Below are positions 11,232-21,968 of a stretch of DNA of 64,000 nucleotides, piece after piece. This stretch comes from Tricholomella constricta. Lineage: Eukaryota; Basidiomycota; Agaricomycetes; Agaricales; Lyophyllaceae. The translations under genes and the position numbers were made by a program. The stretch is from assembly GCA_013368375.1 (NCBI GenBank), contig JAACJP010000005.1:434001-498000 (forward strand), written 5' to 3'. The notes below the pieces were generated by a model, which saw nothing but the letters and a program-made list of their open reading frames with translations, did no database searches and was not told the DNA's origin. Position 1 is the first letter of the stretch, and each line of letters opens with the position of its first letter.

Positions 11232-12653
11232 ATGGCATTTCACGCATCAGCACGCCACACTACCATCAACTCGACCTGTTCTTGCATAAGGGTCAAGCCT
11301 TTCAAGCTCAAAGACTTCCCTGCACCAATAATTGCCGTCGACAATGTATCAACGAAGCTTGGAATAGCGCTACCTCTTCCTCCTTGCCCTTTGCATGCGA
11401 GGATCAAAGCCTTTGTGCCACCGGCTCAGCCTGCCACTGTTGCACTAGGACTGGCCCAACCCCAGCCGCGTATGTCTTCGGCCTCCTTGGCTTTGTCCTC
11501 GAGTCGACCTCGCGTTGCCAGCCCCGCTGTCTCTCAGGACGGCGGCAATGTACCTGTACCTGTGTCTTCTCAGCCCAATGCCGCCACCAAACGGAAGAAA
11601 AAGTCGAAACTGTCTATGTCATCGACAGCCTCAGCCGATCCGGCCCTGCCTGTGTCTGCTCAGCGCAGTGCCACCACCAAGCCGAATACAAGCTCTAAAC
11701 TGTCTATGTCAACGACAGCATCAGCCGCCTCGACCCAAGCACCTGAGGCTGGTGCTCCTCAGGCGCCGCCAGCTCCTGGTACTGAACGCGTGTCCGGAGA
11801 ACACATAACCTCGTCTAAAAAGAAGGCGAAATCACAAGGCTTCAAACGGCCTCCGAAGCGTGGCAGAGAGGATCTCGAATCCGCTCAACCTGCCATTAAG
11901 GCGGACGTCGGGGCCATTCCACAAATAGCATACAATGCAGGGTGGCCTACGGCATCGACAGCGACGCCCACCACATTCAAGCGTCGCAAAGTCGGTACCG
12001 AGGCACCTCGGCCCGACGCGAACCGAAAGAAAGTGAAGACTGGGACGGCTTCAGATCCGGCGACAGAGGTCCTTACCATTGAAGACTGCGATATTTGCGG
12101 TTCTTCGTAAGTCCGCTTTCCATCGTATGGGGTCGTAGTCTTGATTCTGAGCTTTTACGCTTACAGCATCCCCTGCAAAGATGCGCAAGATATCCGAAAC
12201 CACCAGCAGCTGTGCAAGGGACCTCGCGGACCTGCACCTGCCTTAAAACACCAGCCTCGTATGGGTCCTCCAGTCACCGCCATGTCGACGCCCAATCCCT
12301 ACATGCAATACTACTACCACCCCACCGCCACTCCCAATTACCACAACACTTGGGCTCCGCCCACAACGCCGAGCCACTACTCCCCTCGTGCCAACCACCC
12401 TACCACCTCCTCTCACACTGCATCCACCAGCACACACCCCTACTCACAATCGGTGACCGCCCACGCTCATCCCGCCTACCACGGAGCCGCACACCACGCC
12501 AGCTCGTCGACGAACATGCCTCGATCGCGCTCGTGGTCTTCTTCGTCTTATGGCGCTGCTGCCCCTGCACCCGAGTCCCGCGGTGTAACAAGGAATATGA
12601 CCGGCGGTGGATACCAGCATCCTCAGTTCTCGCCCAATCCCAGGCAACGATAA
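11232..12653 (+). CDS. Lys/Ser/Ala-rich protein with C2HC zinc finger, duplicate A
   Basis: Two exons, 11232-12106 and 12167-12653, about 453 aa. The first 290 residues are low-complexity, with repeated KRKKKSKLSMSSTA-type blocks and basic clusters (KKKAKSQ, KRPPKRGRE) that would serve as nuclear localisation signals. A finger EDCDICGSS...CKDAQDIRNHQQLC (Cys-x2-Cys-x14-His-x3-Cys) is split by the intron, which interrupts it right after the CDICGSS half. The rest is Pro/Ser/Tyr/His-rich and ends NPRQR. The start is the first ATG (MAFHAS) shared by both copies. The composition suggests a nuclear nucleic-acid-associated protein; no characterised family was recognised. Its paralogue is 38211-39666. 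Confidence 0.7.
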
Positions 12654-12870
12654 ACGATAGGCTTCGGTTATTCACGGGCGATCTTGTAGGGGTGCATTTA
12701 TTGATGACTGACTGGATGGCCTGAACCTTGTATTTTGTATATTTATAGCTTGTGTTATCTCTTTCGACTTCTCTTTCGGACTGTGTACATACAGTACATA
12801 CATACAATTTATCTTTCGGTCAGTGGGACGGAATCACTCGGTGGTATAGACGCCTTTTACGGATGAACGG

Positions 12871-13092
12871 CTCTACTTAACCTTTATATCTGGACTCATA
12901 TCCTTTAACGAGCAGCTTGGCCTTACAATCGTATTATGCCTGAACACAGTCGTAATCAATGACCAAAATCTGATGCGCCGAATTCCCTGGAAAGATTGAC
13001 GAGGTTTCCAGATTTTCCACCCGGAGAATGTATTTATGCTATCTTTTAAGGGTAATACATATCGCTGTAAGAAATACAACAAAACGATGAGA
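12871..13092. other. 222-bp noncoding tract identical to 39894-40115
   Basis: By direct reading, all 222 positions agree with 39894-40115, while coding parts of the duplication differ at several to ten percent of sites. It contains no conserved gene; a minus-strand frame of 80 codons (12873-13115) exists in both copies but has no recognisable features. It lies between the convergent 3' ends of the zinc-finger gene and the minus-strand cysteine-rich gene. Confidence 0.7.
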
Positions 13093-13208
13093 TGGAGTAC
13101 AAGATTCCTGTCCATGCGTCCACAACTGGTAGTGGCGGCCGCAACGACAGGCTTCTGACGCTTCGACTGTATCCGAGTCAGTAGACCAGCCTCAACCGAG
13201 CGTTTTAT

Positions 13209-13333
13209 TTATAAAATGACTTCGAGATGATCACGAATATCTCTTGATGCTTCCTGGTCGCAGAAGTCGAAGCCTTTCAACGACAGGTTCTCACAGTGAT
13301 CACACAATCTATGGTGACCGTCTGGCCCAAGTA
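13209..13333 (-). pseudogene. C-terminal stub of a Cys/His-rich gene, cut by the transposon (copy A)
   Basis: The minus-strand frame reads GPDGHHRLCDHC, then about 28 more residues to a TAA at 13209-13211. It aligns in frame with 40232-40462, with conservative changes (ES/EN, EL/DF, II/IL). In copy A the sequence stops at the TA target site of the mariner-like element, so only about 40 codons remain. Confidence 0.6.
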
Positions 13334-13366
13334 AGGTAGGGGACGCTCATATCCCGCCAACATCAC
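13334..13366 (+). repeat. Left terminal inverted repeat of the mariner-like element
   Basis: 33 bp starting AGGTAGGGGACGCTCATATC, preceded by TA at 13332-13333. It pairs with 16304-16336. Confidence 0.9.
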
Positions 13367-13754
13367 ATGATGTTACTTTTGTGTGACAAATACGCCAAAT
13401 TGGGTGCAATGCCATCGCGAAAGCAGAAGATAAGCAAATTCCTTTCATTCAGGAGTCTCTAGACATAATCGGCCCTCAAGAAGTTCTTTATTACTGTGGT
13501 GGAAGTATGGATCCAAAGTATTATAGCCTGAATAGAAAATTTGACTGTAGAATATCAAAAATACGGCAAAGAATTATAGAATGGGTTATTGTGAAGACCT
13601 CGATAGCACCGAGAGAGGTACACAGCACATTATGGCACAGATAATAAGTAGTTCAAATAGAAATAAGAATTTAGAAAGGAATTAGACAAAATACCGGAGA
13701 TAGTTATGCAGAAGAGGCCTTCTCGAGGTCATCCATGAGGGATTCTGGAAGCAC

Positions 13755-16035
13755 TCAATGACCTCGATACTTCCGAGTTGCCCAAGCTGCCTGGCTCCCA
13801 TTCAGGCCCCTGCTGTAGGCGTCCATGAAGCGACGTGAGCGGTTTGCAAAACTGCGAAATAAGTTAACAGACAGTGAGGAAATTAAGAAGATAATTACTC
13901 ACCGGCGCATTGACTCGAGAGGAACAGCATCTAAGGAAGCCAATGCATTCCTTTCGAGAACATCTTCGCGTGACGAACCAGGATTTAAGCGATAAATTCG
14001 CTTCGCGTAGCCCCAGCATTGCTCAATAAAGTTGAGCTCACAGTGAAATTTCGGCAAGAAGATCACGCGCACGGCACGCGCCTGGCAGGTGGATTCGAGG
14101 ATCGACTCGACATTCTTGAAGTCCGGTTGATTGAACAGAAGCCGACGGCAGCAGCAATTCAATGCGGGAGGTGCGCATTTAAACTTGGGGCACTCAGCCA
14201 AGAGCTTTGGCGCGTGTAAGAATCCACGTTCCACCAAGATCCGCGACATTCCCTTGAAAAGTCCTGCATGTGTCGGATGGTCGGCAGAGAAGTAGAGTGG
14301 CTGTGAGGTCTTGTCGTGGAACTCTGCATCGCACATCTGTATTTTCGTCTTCATGAGAGTTCCATCAGGACGAAATTCGGGTTTTCCAGCCGAATCGCGC
14401 TTGGTGACCTCGACTAGCCAGTTTTTTCCAGGCTTTGATGGATTTTTGGGCATCTTGCGGGCAGACAGGGAACCTTCGGGCCGCTTGAGGTGATTGGTGG
14501 CGTTGTCGTAGATAAAGATGTGCTCGAATTCGGGGTAGACCTCGGTAAGGATATCTATTGCCTCGTTTGCCTGATCCACGATGCCTTTGCTTGCAAAATA
14601 TCCATCCTTATTCTTTCCAGGCCGAAGAATTCGACGCGCGCTTCGTGTTCCATCAAGAGATGTTGGAAGCCAACCAAAGTCAGCGGAGACATAGTCAGCG
14701 ACCATTAGGGAAGCTCCCTCACCCTTTCTGTACGGTTTAGCGGGAGCATCTCGATGGTACCATCCTTTCTTGCGGCGATCATGCGCATAGAAGATGGACT
14801 CGTCGTGAAACCAGACAATCACACGACGATTCGGCAGCGGTCCGATCTCCGGCAGATTTTCTTTCGTCCAGTTGCGCATGCATCGTTCAATCTCTTTCCA
14901 TTGCGGCAGGAAGACGGCATCGCAATATTCCACCACATCTGCACGCTCGTGTCCATCTGCATACTGCCCCTTCTGTTCTGTTGTCCATCGGTATCCAAGT
15001 GTCCTCAAGTAACGCCGCGCTGTTCTCTCGGAGATAGCCTTTGTGATCCCATGCTTGTCCCGGACTTCATCACGAGCCAGAAAACGGACAAGCTTTGCTG
15101 CGGTAATATCTTTCCCCAGCTCCTGGAGATGGAGGTTGATATCAATCATCAGGTCCTCATCAGCCAGCATAGACTCGTTCCAGTCGCCGTAGGGGTTTAT
15201 TGGCAGGACCGTGCGGTCATCGATAAACTGCCGAGTAAGCTTTCTCAGCTGCCGCGCGCAGTATCTCCCCTTCCCAAGTGAGATCGAAGCCTGGTACAAG
15301 GATGCTGTCCATTTACTAAATGTCACTGATACTGGGTTGGTGTACAGATTCAGCAATGTGCGCATTCCCTCCATGCGTGTTCGTGCGAACACGTCAAGCC
15401 CCGGATCGATGTACCCAGCCCCAGTGTTCCTCGGGATCTGCAGTTTGTTTTGGAGATCTGTCAAGGCGGCCAATGCCACTGTGACCGTGGGTGGTTCTCG
15501 AAGCTTCCCCATGCGCACGGGATTGTTGTCAGGTTCGTCATCATCATTGAAATCAATGTTATTGGCTGTCTCGGGGCTGTGAATAATATTTTCTTGACTG
15601 TAAATGTCTAACTCGTCCATTGTGTAGAGATTAGAACTGCCCGATAGGTGCTCGATGCGAAAGGTATGTTGGAAATTCTCAGGAGGGGTGCAGGGAGGTG
15701 TCGGTTTCTCGGGGAAAAGGATCTGAAAGGAGCTAGTGCCTGGGTATGTGGTTTCTTGCATCTCAACATCCATTGCCAACAGATTGTGCCGTGCTGTGTG
15801 CTCGGAGGAAACTGTGCCCATAAACTGCTTGTATATGGACTTCGCAGGGCGAAGTGCGGCCGGAGGCGCTGGTTCCGCGATCTATGCAATGGTAAGTACT
15901 TCATTGCAAGTATATATCTTTGCTTACATTCTCCTTTCCAGTTCTTTCATCCACTCGGGCCTTTTTAGGCATGCCGTGGACGCGTCCCTTCAGGTTCTCA
16001 AGGAGGCTGAGAACATGCTTTCTTTTTCGACCCAT
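13755..16035 (-). CDS. DDE transposase of Tc1/mariner (IS630) type
   Basis: Three exons in phase: 16035-15928, 15881-13903 and 13851-13755, about 727 aa. A basic N-terminus (MGRKRKH...MPKKAR) is followed by an HTH-like region (ISERTARRYLRTLGYRW). The catalytic core has Asp in VWFHDESIFYAH (about residue 396), Asp in FIYDNATNHLKR (about 495) and Glu in FHCELNFIEQCWGYAK (about 656), the last matching the LNPIE-W pattern of Tc1/mariner enzymes. The second spacing is wide, indicating an insertion between the second Asp and the Glu. The last exon encodes RFMDAY...KYRGH and stop. No stop or frameshift was seen, so the element may be young or active. It cuts and pastes its own element at TA sites. 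Confidence 0.85.
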
Positions 16036-16303
16036 TTGTCACGGCGAGGGGAGGAGTTGTGTGTTCTCGAGGGCTCGAGAGGGGAGAGGTCCCTGAGTGC
16101 AAACATTGTATTGGAAATTGTACTTTCACACCTCAATATATTTTTGATCAGACAGTTTCTACAACACCCTGAATCTACTCTAAATCATCTGTTGGGAACT
16201 GATTCCATCAAAAGTTCTTGAGAAACTTGCGATGCGCGTTATTGTCGCGTTGAGCTCGCGTTTGATGGGCACTTGACGCATTCGGACATGTCACATCCTA
16301 CAC

Positions 16304-16336
16304 GTGATGTTGGCGGGATATGAGCGTCCCCTACCT
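16304..16336 (-). repeat. Right terminal inverted repeat of the mariner-like element
   Basis: 33 bp ending GAGCGTCCCCTACCT, followed by TA at 16337-16338. It is the exact reverse complement of 13334-13366. Confidence 0.9.
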
Positions 16337-16338
16337 TA

Positions 16339-17559
16339 CTTTGGATCGGACATGGGCCCGTTTTCAGACCCGTATGTAGAACGGGCCCTGCTTGTTCTTT
16401 TTTGGGACCGCTGCGGGTAATACATCCATCCATCCATCCAGATGTGTCCGCAGTCGGATCGAACATATATAGGCATATGCCGGGGTCCTGGTTTTCCTCG
16501 CACTCCAACGGTTGTTTGGCGTCCAAGTTGGATCCGTGAGCAGTTTGCCATCAACGTTGTCTTGCAGAGGAATTTCTTATCTACGCATCCAGATCATGTC
16601 CTCATCGCGCCCATTGTGCTCTCCACGTGTGCTGCGCACACTACGAAATGCCAATGTGAACTCTCTCCGTAAAGGACAATGGCGATGTAGTATCTACCAA
16701 CAGCCAAACTCGCAGATTCAGTATCGTCATCGCGCCCTCATTGTGCCCGTTGAGCTCTCCACGCGTGTTCTGCATGCTTAAATATGCCAACGTGACTCCC
16801 CGCAAAGGAAGACGGCGCAAAGGACGACAGCGATCGATTGACAGTCGAACTCACAGTACGTTTTTTTATTACATCTTTAGCTGTTGCCATTTTCAGACTG
16901 ACTTTTTTTATCCTCAGACGCATGCGCGCCTGTGGCCGCATGCTCAAACATGTTAACGTGGGCACTCCATGTAGAGGACGATGGCAAGGTTGTGGTTACT
17001 CTTGACGTGCGTACAGGTCGTTCCATTTGGGCGTTGCGCAGGCTCATGATCGAACTCTTTTCAGTCTTCAAGTTCTGACATCAATTTGTCTGCCAGACCT
17101 GCACTCCGAACACCCTCATGCATCCCAGTCGCCAATTCGATATGCCTAAAGCCTTCCTTTTTACACGTCGCTGGTCGTCTTTGAGGCGCAGACGCGCCGT
17201 GCAGCATCTCACATGCCCTCCTCTTCAAATTTCCAACACAATCCATTTGAACTCGATTTTCGATCGTCAGGCAATCAAGGTGTTGGATATCTGGGAAGGA
17301 CAGGGCGAGGCGTGGAGCGGAGAACCACCAGGTATGTTCGTCCCATGCCAGATTCTCGAGCAAGGGCTTACTTCACCTAGTTTCTAGCCTTCAAATTCGA
17401 AAACCTTACGAAGATCAACTGCCACACACCTGGACGCCGACTCCACGCTTCAAATTCGATATTCCTACGTCTGCCAATCACTGTTGGGATCCGGGTGCTT
17501 CACAGGACGCGGAACACACGAGTATCTCACCCACTCAGACATGCTGCCCCTTCCTTTGT
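16339..17559. other. No gene accepted; dispersed repeat with (ATCC)n at its end
   Basis: 16341-16440 holds GACCGCTGCGGGTAAT followed by four to five CATC/ATCC units, the reverse complement of sequence at 60160-60220. Downstream, degenerate motifs such as CAAATTCGATATTCC appear singly near 17130, 17390 and 17450 and foreshadow the tandem array. Short frames (for example 17118-17387) look like degraded family members rather than genes. Confidence 0.45.
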
Positions 17560-18860
17560 AAATCGCGCCACGCCAAATTCGGCATTTCTTCTTCTGGGAA
17601 TCGATCACGAGGGTGCAGAGTGGTGCGGAACACCACAGTAGGTTCTTTCCTTTATTCCATCACCCTTCAGGCATTTATCGATAATATTTAGTTTCGTCCA
17701 CGCCTTCCCGCGGTCGCCATGCATTCATTACCCGCACGCCTTGCCGCCAAAATTGATATTTGGCCTTCCACCAATCGCTGTTGAGTTCGATGTGAGGTGT
17801 GGAGTGGTGCCCAGCTCGAGAGGCCTGACGCCCAGCCTCATCGGCCCCACGCCCGCCATGTTTTTTCCGCCGCCTCCGTGTCTTTTAATGTCGCACCATG
17901 CCAAATTCGACATTCTTTCTTCCGGGAATCGCCATCGAGGGTGCAGAATGGTGCGAAACACCACATAGGTTCGTTCTTTTATTCCCCACCGCTCAAGCGT
18001 TCATTGATCTTCTCTAGCTGTGTCCACCCTCCCCGTGGTCGCCACACATCCGTTACCTTTACCCCTCGCCGCCAAACTCAAGATATGGCCTTCGGCTGAT
18101 TGCTGTTGAGGCTCTGGTGAAGGGTGTGGAGTGATGCCCGCTCGAAAGGCCAAGCCTCATCGGCCCTGCGCCCGCCATGCGATACCCGCCGCCTCAGTGT
18201 CTTTCAACATCGCGCCACGCCAATTTCGACATCCTCTCTTCCGGGAATTGCCTTCTGAAGGATGCGGAGTGGTGCGGAGCACCACGTAAGTTCATTCATG
18301 TATTACCTACCCTTCAAGCAGTCATTGTTCTTGTCCTGCTGTGTCCACGCTTGCTCACGGTCACCATTCATCCATTATCCACCCCTCGCCGCTCAAATTT
18401 GATATTTGCCCTTCCGCCGATCGCTGTTGAGGCTCTGGGTGAAGGGTGCGGAGTGGCGGCCACTGCAGGGGCCTAGCCCCATTTACCCTGCGCACGTCAT
18501 GTGATTAACGCCTCCCCTTCCGTTACAGTATCTTACAACATCGCGCCATGACAAGTTCGACATCCTCTCTTCCGGGATTTGCCTTCAAGGGCGCGGAGTG
18601 GTGCGGAGCACCAGGTAAGTTCGTCTGTTTAATCGCTACGCTTTCAGCGCTCATTGATCTTGTCTAGTCATGTCCACGCTTGCTCCCGGTCGCCATTCAT
18701 TCATTAACTGGAACCCTCGCCGCCAAATTTGGTATTTGAGCTTCCGCCAATTGCTGTAGAGGCTCTGGTGTAGGGCGCGGAGTGATGCCAGCTCCAGAGG
18801 CCTTGCCTGATTTTCCCCGCATTCGCCATGCGATGTCAAAACCACCATTGTCATTCAGGA
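17560..18860 (+). repeat. Degenerate tandem array, about 325-bp period made of two half-units
   Basis: A motif like CAAATTCGACATTCTTTCTTC with GAGGGTGCGGAGTGGTGCG recurs near 17574, 17902, 18220 and 18553 (spacing 318-333). A sister motif like CCAAATTTGATATTTGCCTTC with GATTGCTGTTGAGGCTCTGG recurs near 17750, 18071, 18393 and 18724 (spacing 321-331). The two half-units alternate. Between them sit GTAAGTTC-like donor sequences and pyrimidine-rich stretches, so each unit resembles a tiny exon plus intron. Single further relics lie near 18954, 19268 and 19410. No frame runs through several units. Confidence 0.7.
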
Positions 18861-20335
18861 TGCCTGGTGACAGTGAGTACGGAGTGGTGCGAAGCACCGC
18901 GCACATGTACTCGATTGGTGTTGCCACCCACCTATGCCTCGAAGCTGTCCTACAAAATTCGATTTTCTATCCTCCGCCGATCGCCGTTGCGGCCCAGGGT
19001 ATCTGTCGAAGAACGGGAGGTGTGGGGTGTTGTTCAGAGGTATGTTTATCTCTTTTTTCACTCAGGCGTCCACTGAAGGCTTTCCAGCCTTTTTATATCT
19101 CCCTCCTGCATGGTTTACAACCATTCGGTGCGCACCCACAGAGGCCTAAGCTCATCTCCCCCGCACCGGCTGCATTCCGCGATATGCCCTCAATACCTGA
19201 TGAGCGTGCGAAGCATCGCACTCCTGTTCTGGTTCAGCGTTGCCACACACCTCTACCTCGAAGCCATCCTTCAAATTTCGATTATCCTTCTTCCGCCGAT
19301 CGCTGTCACAGGGAAAGATATTCGGTACAAAGGTGTGTTCCTTCCCTTCCTGCAATCAGGTTTTACTTATGCCCTCTGTGAACTCCTCCACGCACGGCTG
19401 CACATCTGTCTTCCGCTGATCACTGTTGCGGCCCAGGGAGGTGTGGGGTGTTGCTCAGAGGTATGTTCGTCTGCTTTTCGCACACAACTGTCCATTGAAC
19501 TCCCCTCTCCAGGCCTTCATTCTTCCGCAGACAGGGTGCACAATGGCGGTAGGGTGCGTCTATTCACACCCCATGTCTGAGTTCACTTACTTCCCGCCCA
19601 TTTCCATTGTACTATTTTCGGTCATCGTGCCCATCGTAGTTTCCTTTCTTTCTTCCTTCGTCGTTCTCGCCTGCCATCTGTTCAGGTACACACATGCCGG
19701 GTGCATGGGCTGGGTGACTCGCATATCCTGACGGCAGTACGGCCGGACAGTTTCGAATGGGATAGAAACATTCTCTCCTCCAACTCAGCTGTCTGTTTTC
19801 TTTACATGCGCTAATTACAGTTACACAGATGATCTGGCTCGCGTGCCTGCGTCTCATGGAGTGGTGCGCCGACATCCTGCTATCCGTGCGCGAAGAGATC
19901 AGCGAAGCAGGCAACACAACACCGTCGCTCTTGAGCTCGCCGCACCCATTGACAACCTCACGAGTGCGTGCGCAATCAACTATGGAAAGTAAAACACCTA
20001 CTTACCCCGCCGTAGATCCTTCCACAGGTTCCTCCAGAAACAGGTGCACCGGCCGTTCCTGAAGCAGTACCTCAAACATGACAAGATCCTAGTGCGCATT
20101 GCGACGACATGCTGACCGCCCCGCTGTGCATGTTCGGTTTCCAGATCCAGGCGCTCATCCTCAAGCAGATGCATGGCGATGCAAAGTTCATGATATACTC
20201 TATATACTGCTGTCCATTATCTAAAAAATCTATTGCAAACTAATGCCCAGTTCCGCTTGAACTACTCTGTGTGATAATCGGTATGTGAACTGTTCAGGAG
20301 AGGATAAATATCAGTCAATCTATGAGGGCGGAAAG
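18861..20335. other. Gene relics, no intact gene
   Basis: Residual units of the tandem array extend to about 19480. Further right, plus-strand fragments look like eroded exons: LELAAPIDNLTSACAINYG near 19930-19990, FLQKQVHRPFLKQYLKHDK near 20035-20085, and MFGFQIQALILKQMHGDAKF near 20127-20190, in changing frames. I do not recognise the parent protein. 20174-20205 is shared with 30671-30702. Confidence 0.4.
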
Positions 20336-21162
20336 TTAAGAGTCCATTTGGGATGTAGTTGGGATCAGATAATGTGACATCAGGCAGGGGGGGGTGCGTT
20401 GTCGCAAGAAGTCCATGACCCTCCAATATGTGCCAACAACACAGAAGATGGTAATCTTGTTTTGGTGGGGGAACTCCATAAATGCGAACTGCGCCTGAGT
20501 GTTTATCTGTGGCATTGCATCACCCATCCTGTTCTCGACCCAGATCATCTGCTCTTCTGACCCTGCGATGGCTACCCGCTCGTCCAAGGACTTTATCTCC
20601 CACATAGATACCATTTCCCTCCCATTTACTATAGCATCAGAAGCCGCATCCTGATCACCCACTTCATGGTTCAACAATACCGCAAAGTCGGGACGTCGAT
20701 ATGCGCAGACAAATTCCAGAGATGCAGAGGTGGAGTTGGTTGTCATGGAATTTGTCATCCTAGCAGAAGGGCTGCCGCTGAAACCGCTGCCTGCAGAGGA
20801 ACCTGCTTCGACTTCATCTATGATGTATGATGATACCTGATCAGAATGCAATGTCAAAGAGGATACCAATAATGCGACTCACCTCCTGGCGCTTCACCTG
20901 GGTCACCTTGTTCCATTACCACATCTTCCACAGTGACATGTACATCCCGGGGAGAGGGCAGGAATTGATGGGCAAGTTCATACTGAGGTGCGACGCTGAA
21001 CCAAGCTCTTGGCTTCCGTGACTGTCCTGCCTTGAAAGCCAGGACATGGTTCCATGGCTCGTACCATGGAGGTTCGCGACCGCCAGCTTGAAGTGCCTGC
21101 TTGATAAGTTGGCGTAGCTGGCCAATATGCGTGGGGAGGTCAACGGCAGCGGGAGATGACAT
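20336..21162 (-). CDS. Protein of unknown family with PD-(D/E)XK-like motif
   Basis: Two exons, 21162-20883 and 20817-20336, join in phase (about 253 aa). The intron starts GTGAGT and ends at CATCATAG. The C-terminal half shows the spacing of a PD-(D/E)XK nuclease fold: YRRPDFAVLL, then MVSMWEIKSLDE, then a helix with Gln (INTQAQFAFMEF) and a hydrophobic strand (ITIFCVVGTYW). The Pro-Asp, Glu-x-Lys and Gln positions are all present. N-terminal half: mixed, with a Ser/Gly-rich linker. Nuclease-like activity is an inference from these motifs only. It is divergently arranged with the broken gene at 21383, about 220 bp away. Confidence 0.55.
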
Positions 21163-21382
21163 GAGCTGTTTATGAAGACGAGAGATGTGAAGCTGCTACC
21201 AGCGAGACATCATTCAGCTTGATCAGGGTGATGATGTCATTCAGCGTGATCAGGGTGATCGGCGGCAACGGCCGCGTGACGGGACCGACGTTTCCCGATA
21301 TATTGGGAATCGTCGTAGCAGTTACTGTGACCTGTCACAATATCTTATCTGCTTTTGTCTTTCCAACACCAGTTCATTGGAC

Positions 21383-21968
21383 ATGTCTCTTTCCCGTCCT
21401 TTAGTACCAGAAGACCATAAAGTGGTCCCCATCTTTCCACCCAAAAACCGCAGATATAGCACACAGAGAGTGGGTGCTGTTCATACTTCTGAATTGATGT
21501 CACAACTTAACTATGTGGTAGGATTACTCCCGCCTGCTGGATGTGGGCCCTCTTCCGGTGCTTTATCACCACCTCATCCCTTCCAATAAGAAAGGTCTTC
21601 GGAAGCCGCCCCTCGTCCATTGTGGATACATTGCGGAAGAGGAGTTTCTGTTTGCATATGCTCGCCAACATGGTTTATTGCAGGAATGTGAGGGAGATTA
21701 TGAGGGGGATATCATGCTGTTGGAGCTTCAGACGATGTAAGCTGCCCTCAAAGCTATTCTGGAAGAGCTCAAAATTTCCTCCATCCGCCTTCGCCTTCCT
21801 CATGTCGTGGAACAGGGTGGCAGAAGACGCATCATTGAACTTTATAACAATTACTCGATGAACAGGATTCCCCCCACTGAAGATGTTGAAAAGCTAGCTC
21901 GATTTCTAGGAATGGAGCAGGAGCAGCCTAAGTGGTATTTCGATGCCACTCGCTGGATGTGGAACTAA
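21383..21968 (+). pseudogene. Two-exon gene interrupted by one in-frame TAA
   Basis: Exon 1 21383-21469 (MSLSRPLVPEDHKVV...) joins exon 2 at 21522 (DYSRLLDVGPLPVLYHHL) in phase across a 52-nt intron with a GTGGGT donor. The frame meets TAA at 21738-21740 and then continues cleanly for 75 codons (AALKAILEELKISSIRLRL ... FDATRWMWN) to a second TAA at 21966-21968. The downstream part is as gene-like as the upstream part, so a recent nonsense change or stop-codon readthrough is more likely than chance. The protein is not recognised. Confidence 0.55.

Larger units (their letters stand above)
5583..13333. repeat. Segmental duplication, copy A (about 7.7 kb)
   Basis: Gene order, orientation and much nucleotide sequence are shared with 32690-40356 in direct orientation. 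Matching pairs are 5563-6861 with 32154-34049, 7633-8866 with 34253-35680, 8867-9600 with 35723-36430, 9790-10339 with 36714-37220, and 11232-12653 with 38211-39666, plus noncoding sequence up to the shared ...CCCAAGTA. The left edge lies where the minus-strand protein ends (VAE followed by PEVC and stop here, VAE followed by LTLQ in copy B). The right edge is the TA target site of the mariner-like element. Copy A has lost coding capacity in its second gene and carries a retroposon. Confidence 0.9.
13334..16336 (-). mobile_element. Tc1/mariner-like DNA transposon, about 3.0 kb, apparently complete
   Basis: Terminal inverted repeats of 33 bp begin AGGTAGGGGACGCTC at 13334 and end with the reverse complement at 16336; the two read as perfect inverses. 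TA dinucleotides flank both ends (13332-13333 and 16337-16338), the target-site duplication expected for Tc1/mariner (IS630) elements. The single gene inside is the DDE transposase on the minus strand. The element sits exactly at the right end of duplicated copy A. Confidence 0.9.

Noticed and set aside
12873..13115. 80-codon minus frame MDRNLVLHLIVLL..., also present at 39896-40138
   Set aside because: Conserved only because the whole DNA tract is identical; no domain, and a coding explanation would still allow silent changes.
14019..15582. Plus-strand frames within the transposon
   Set aside because: Shadows of the minus-strand transposase gene.
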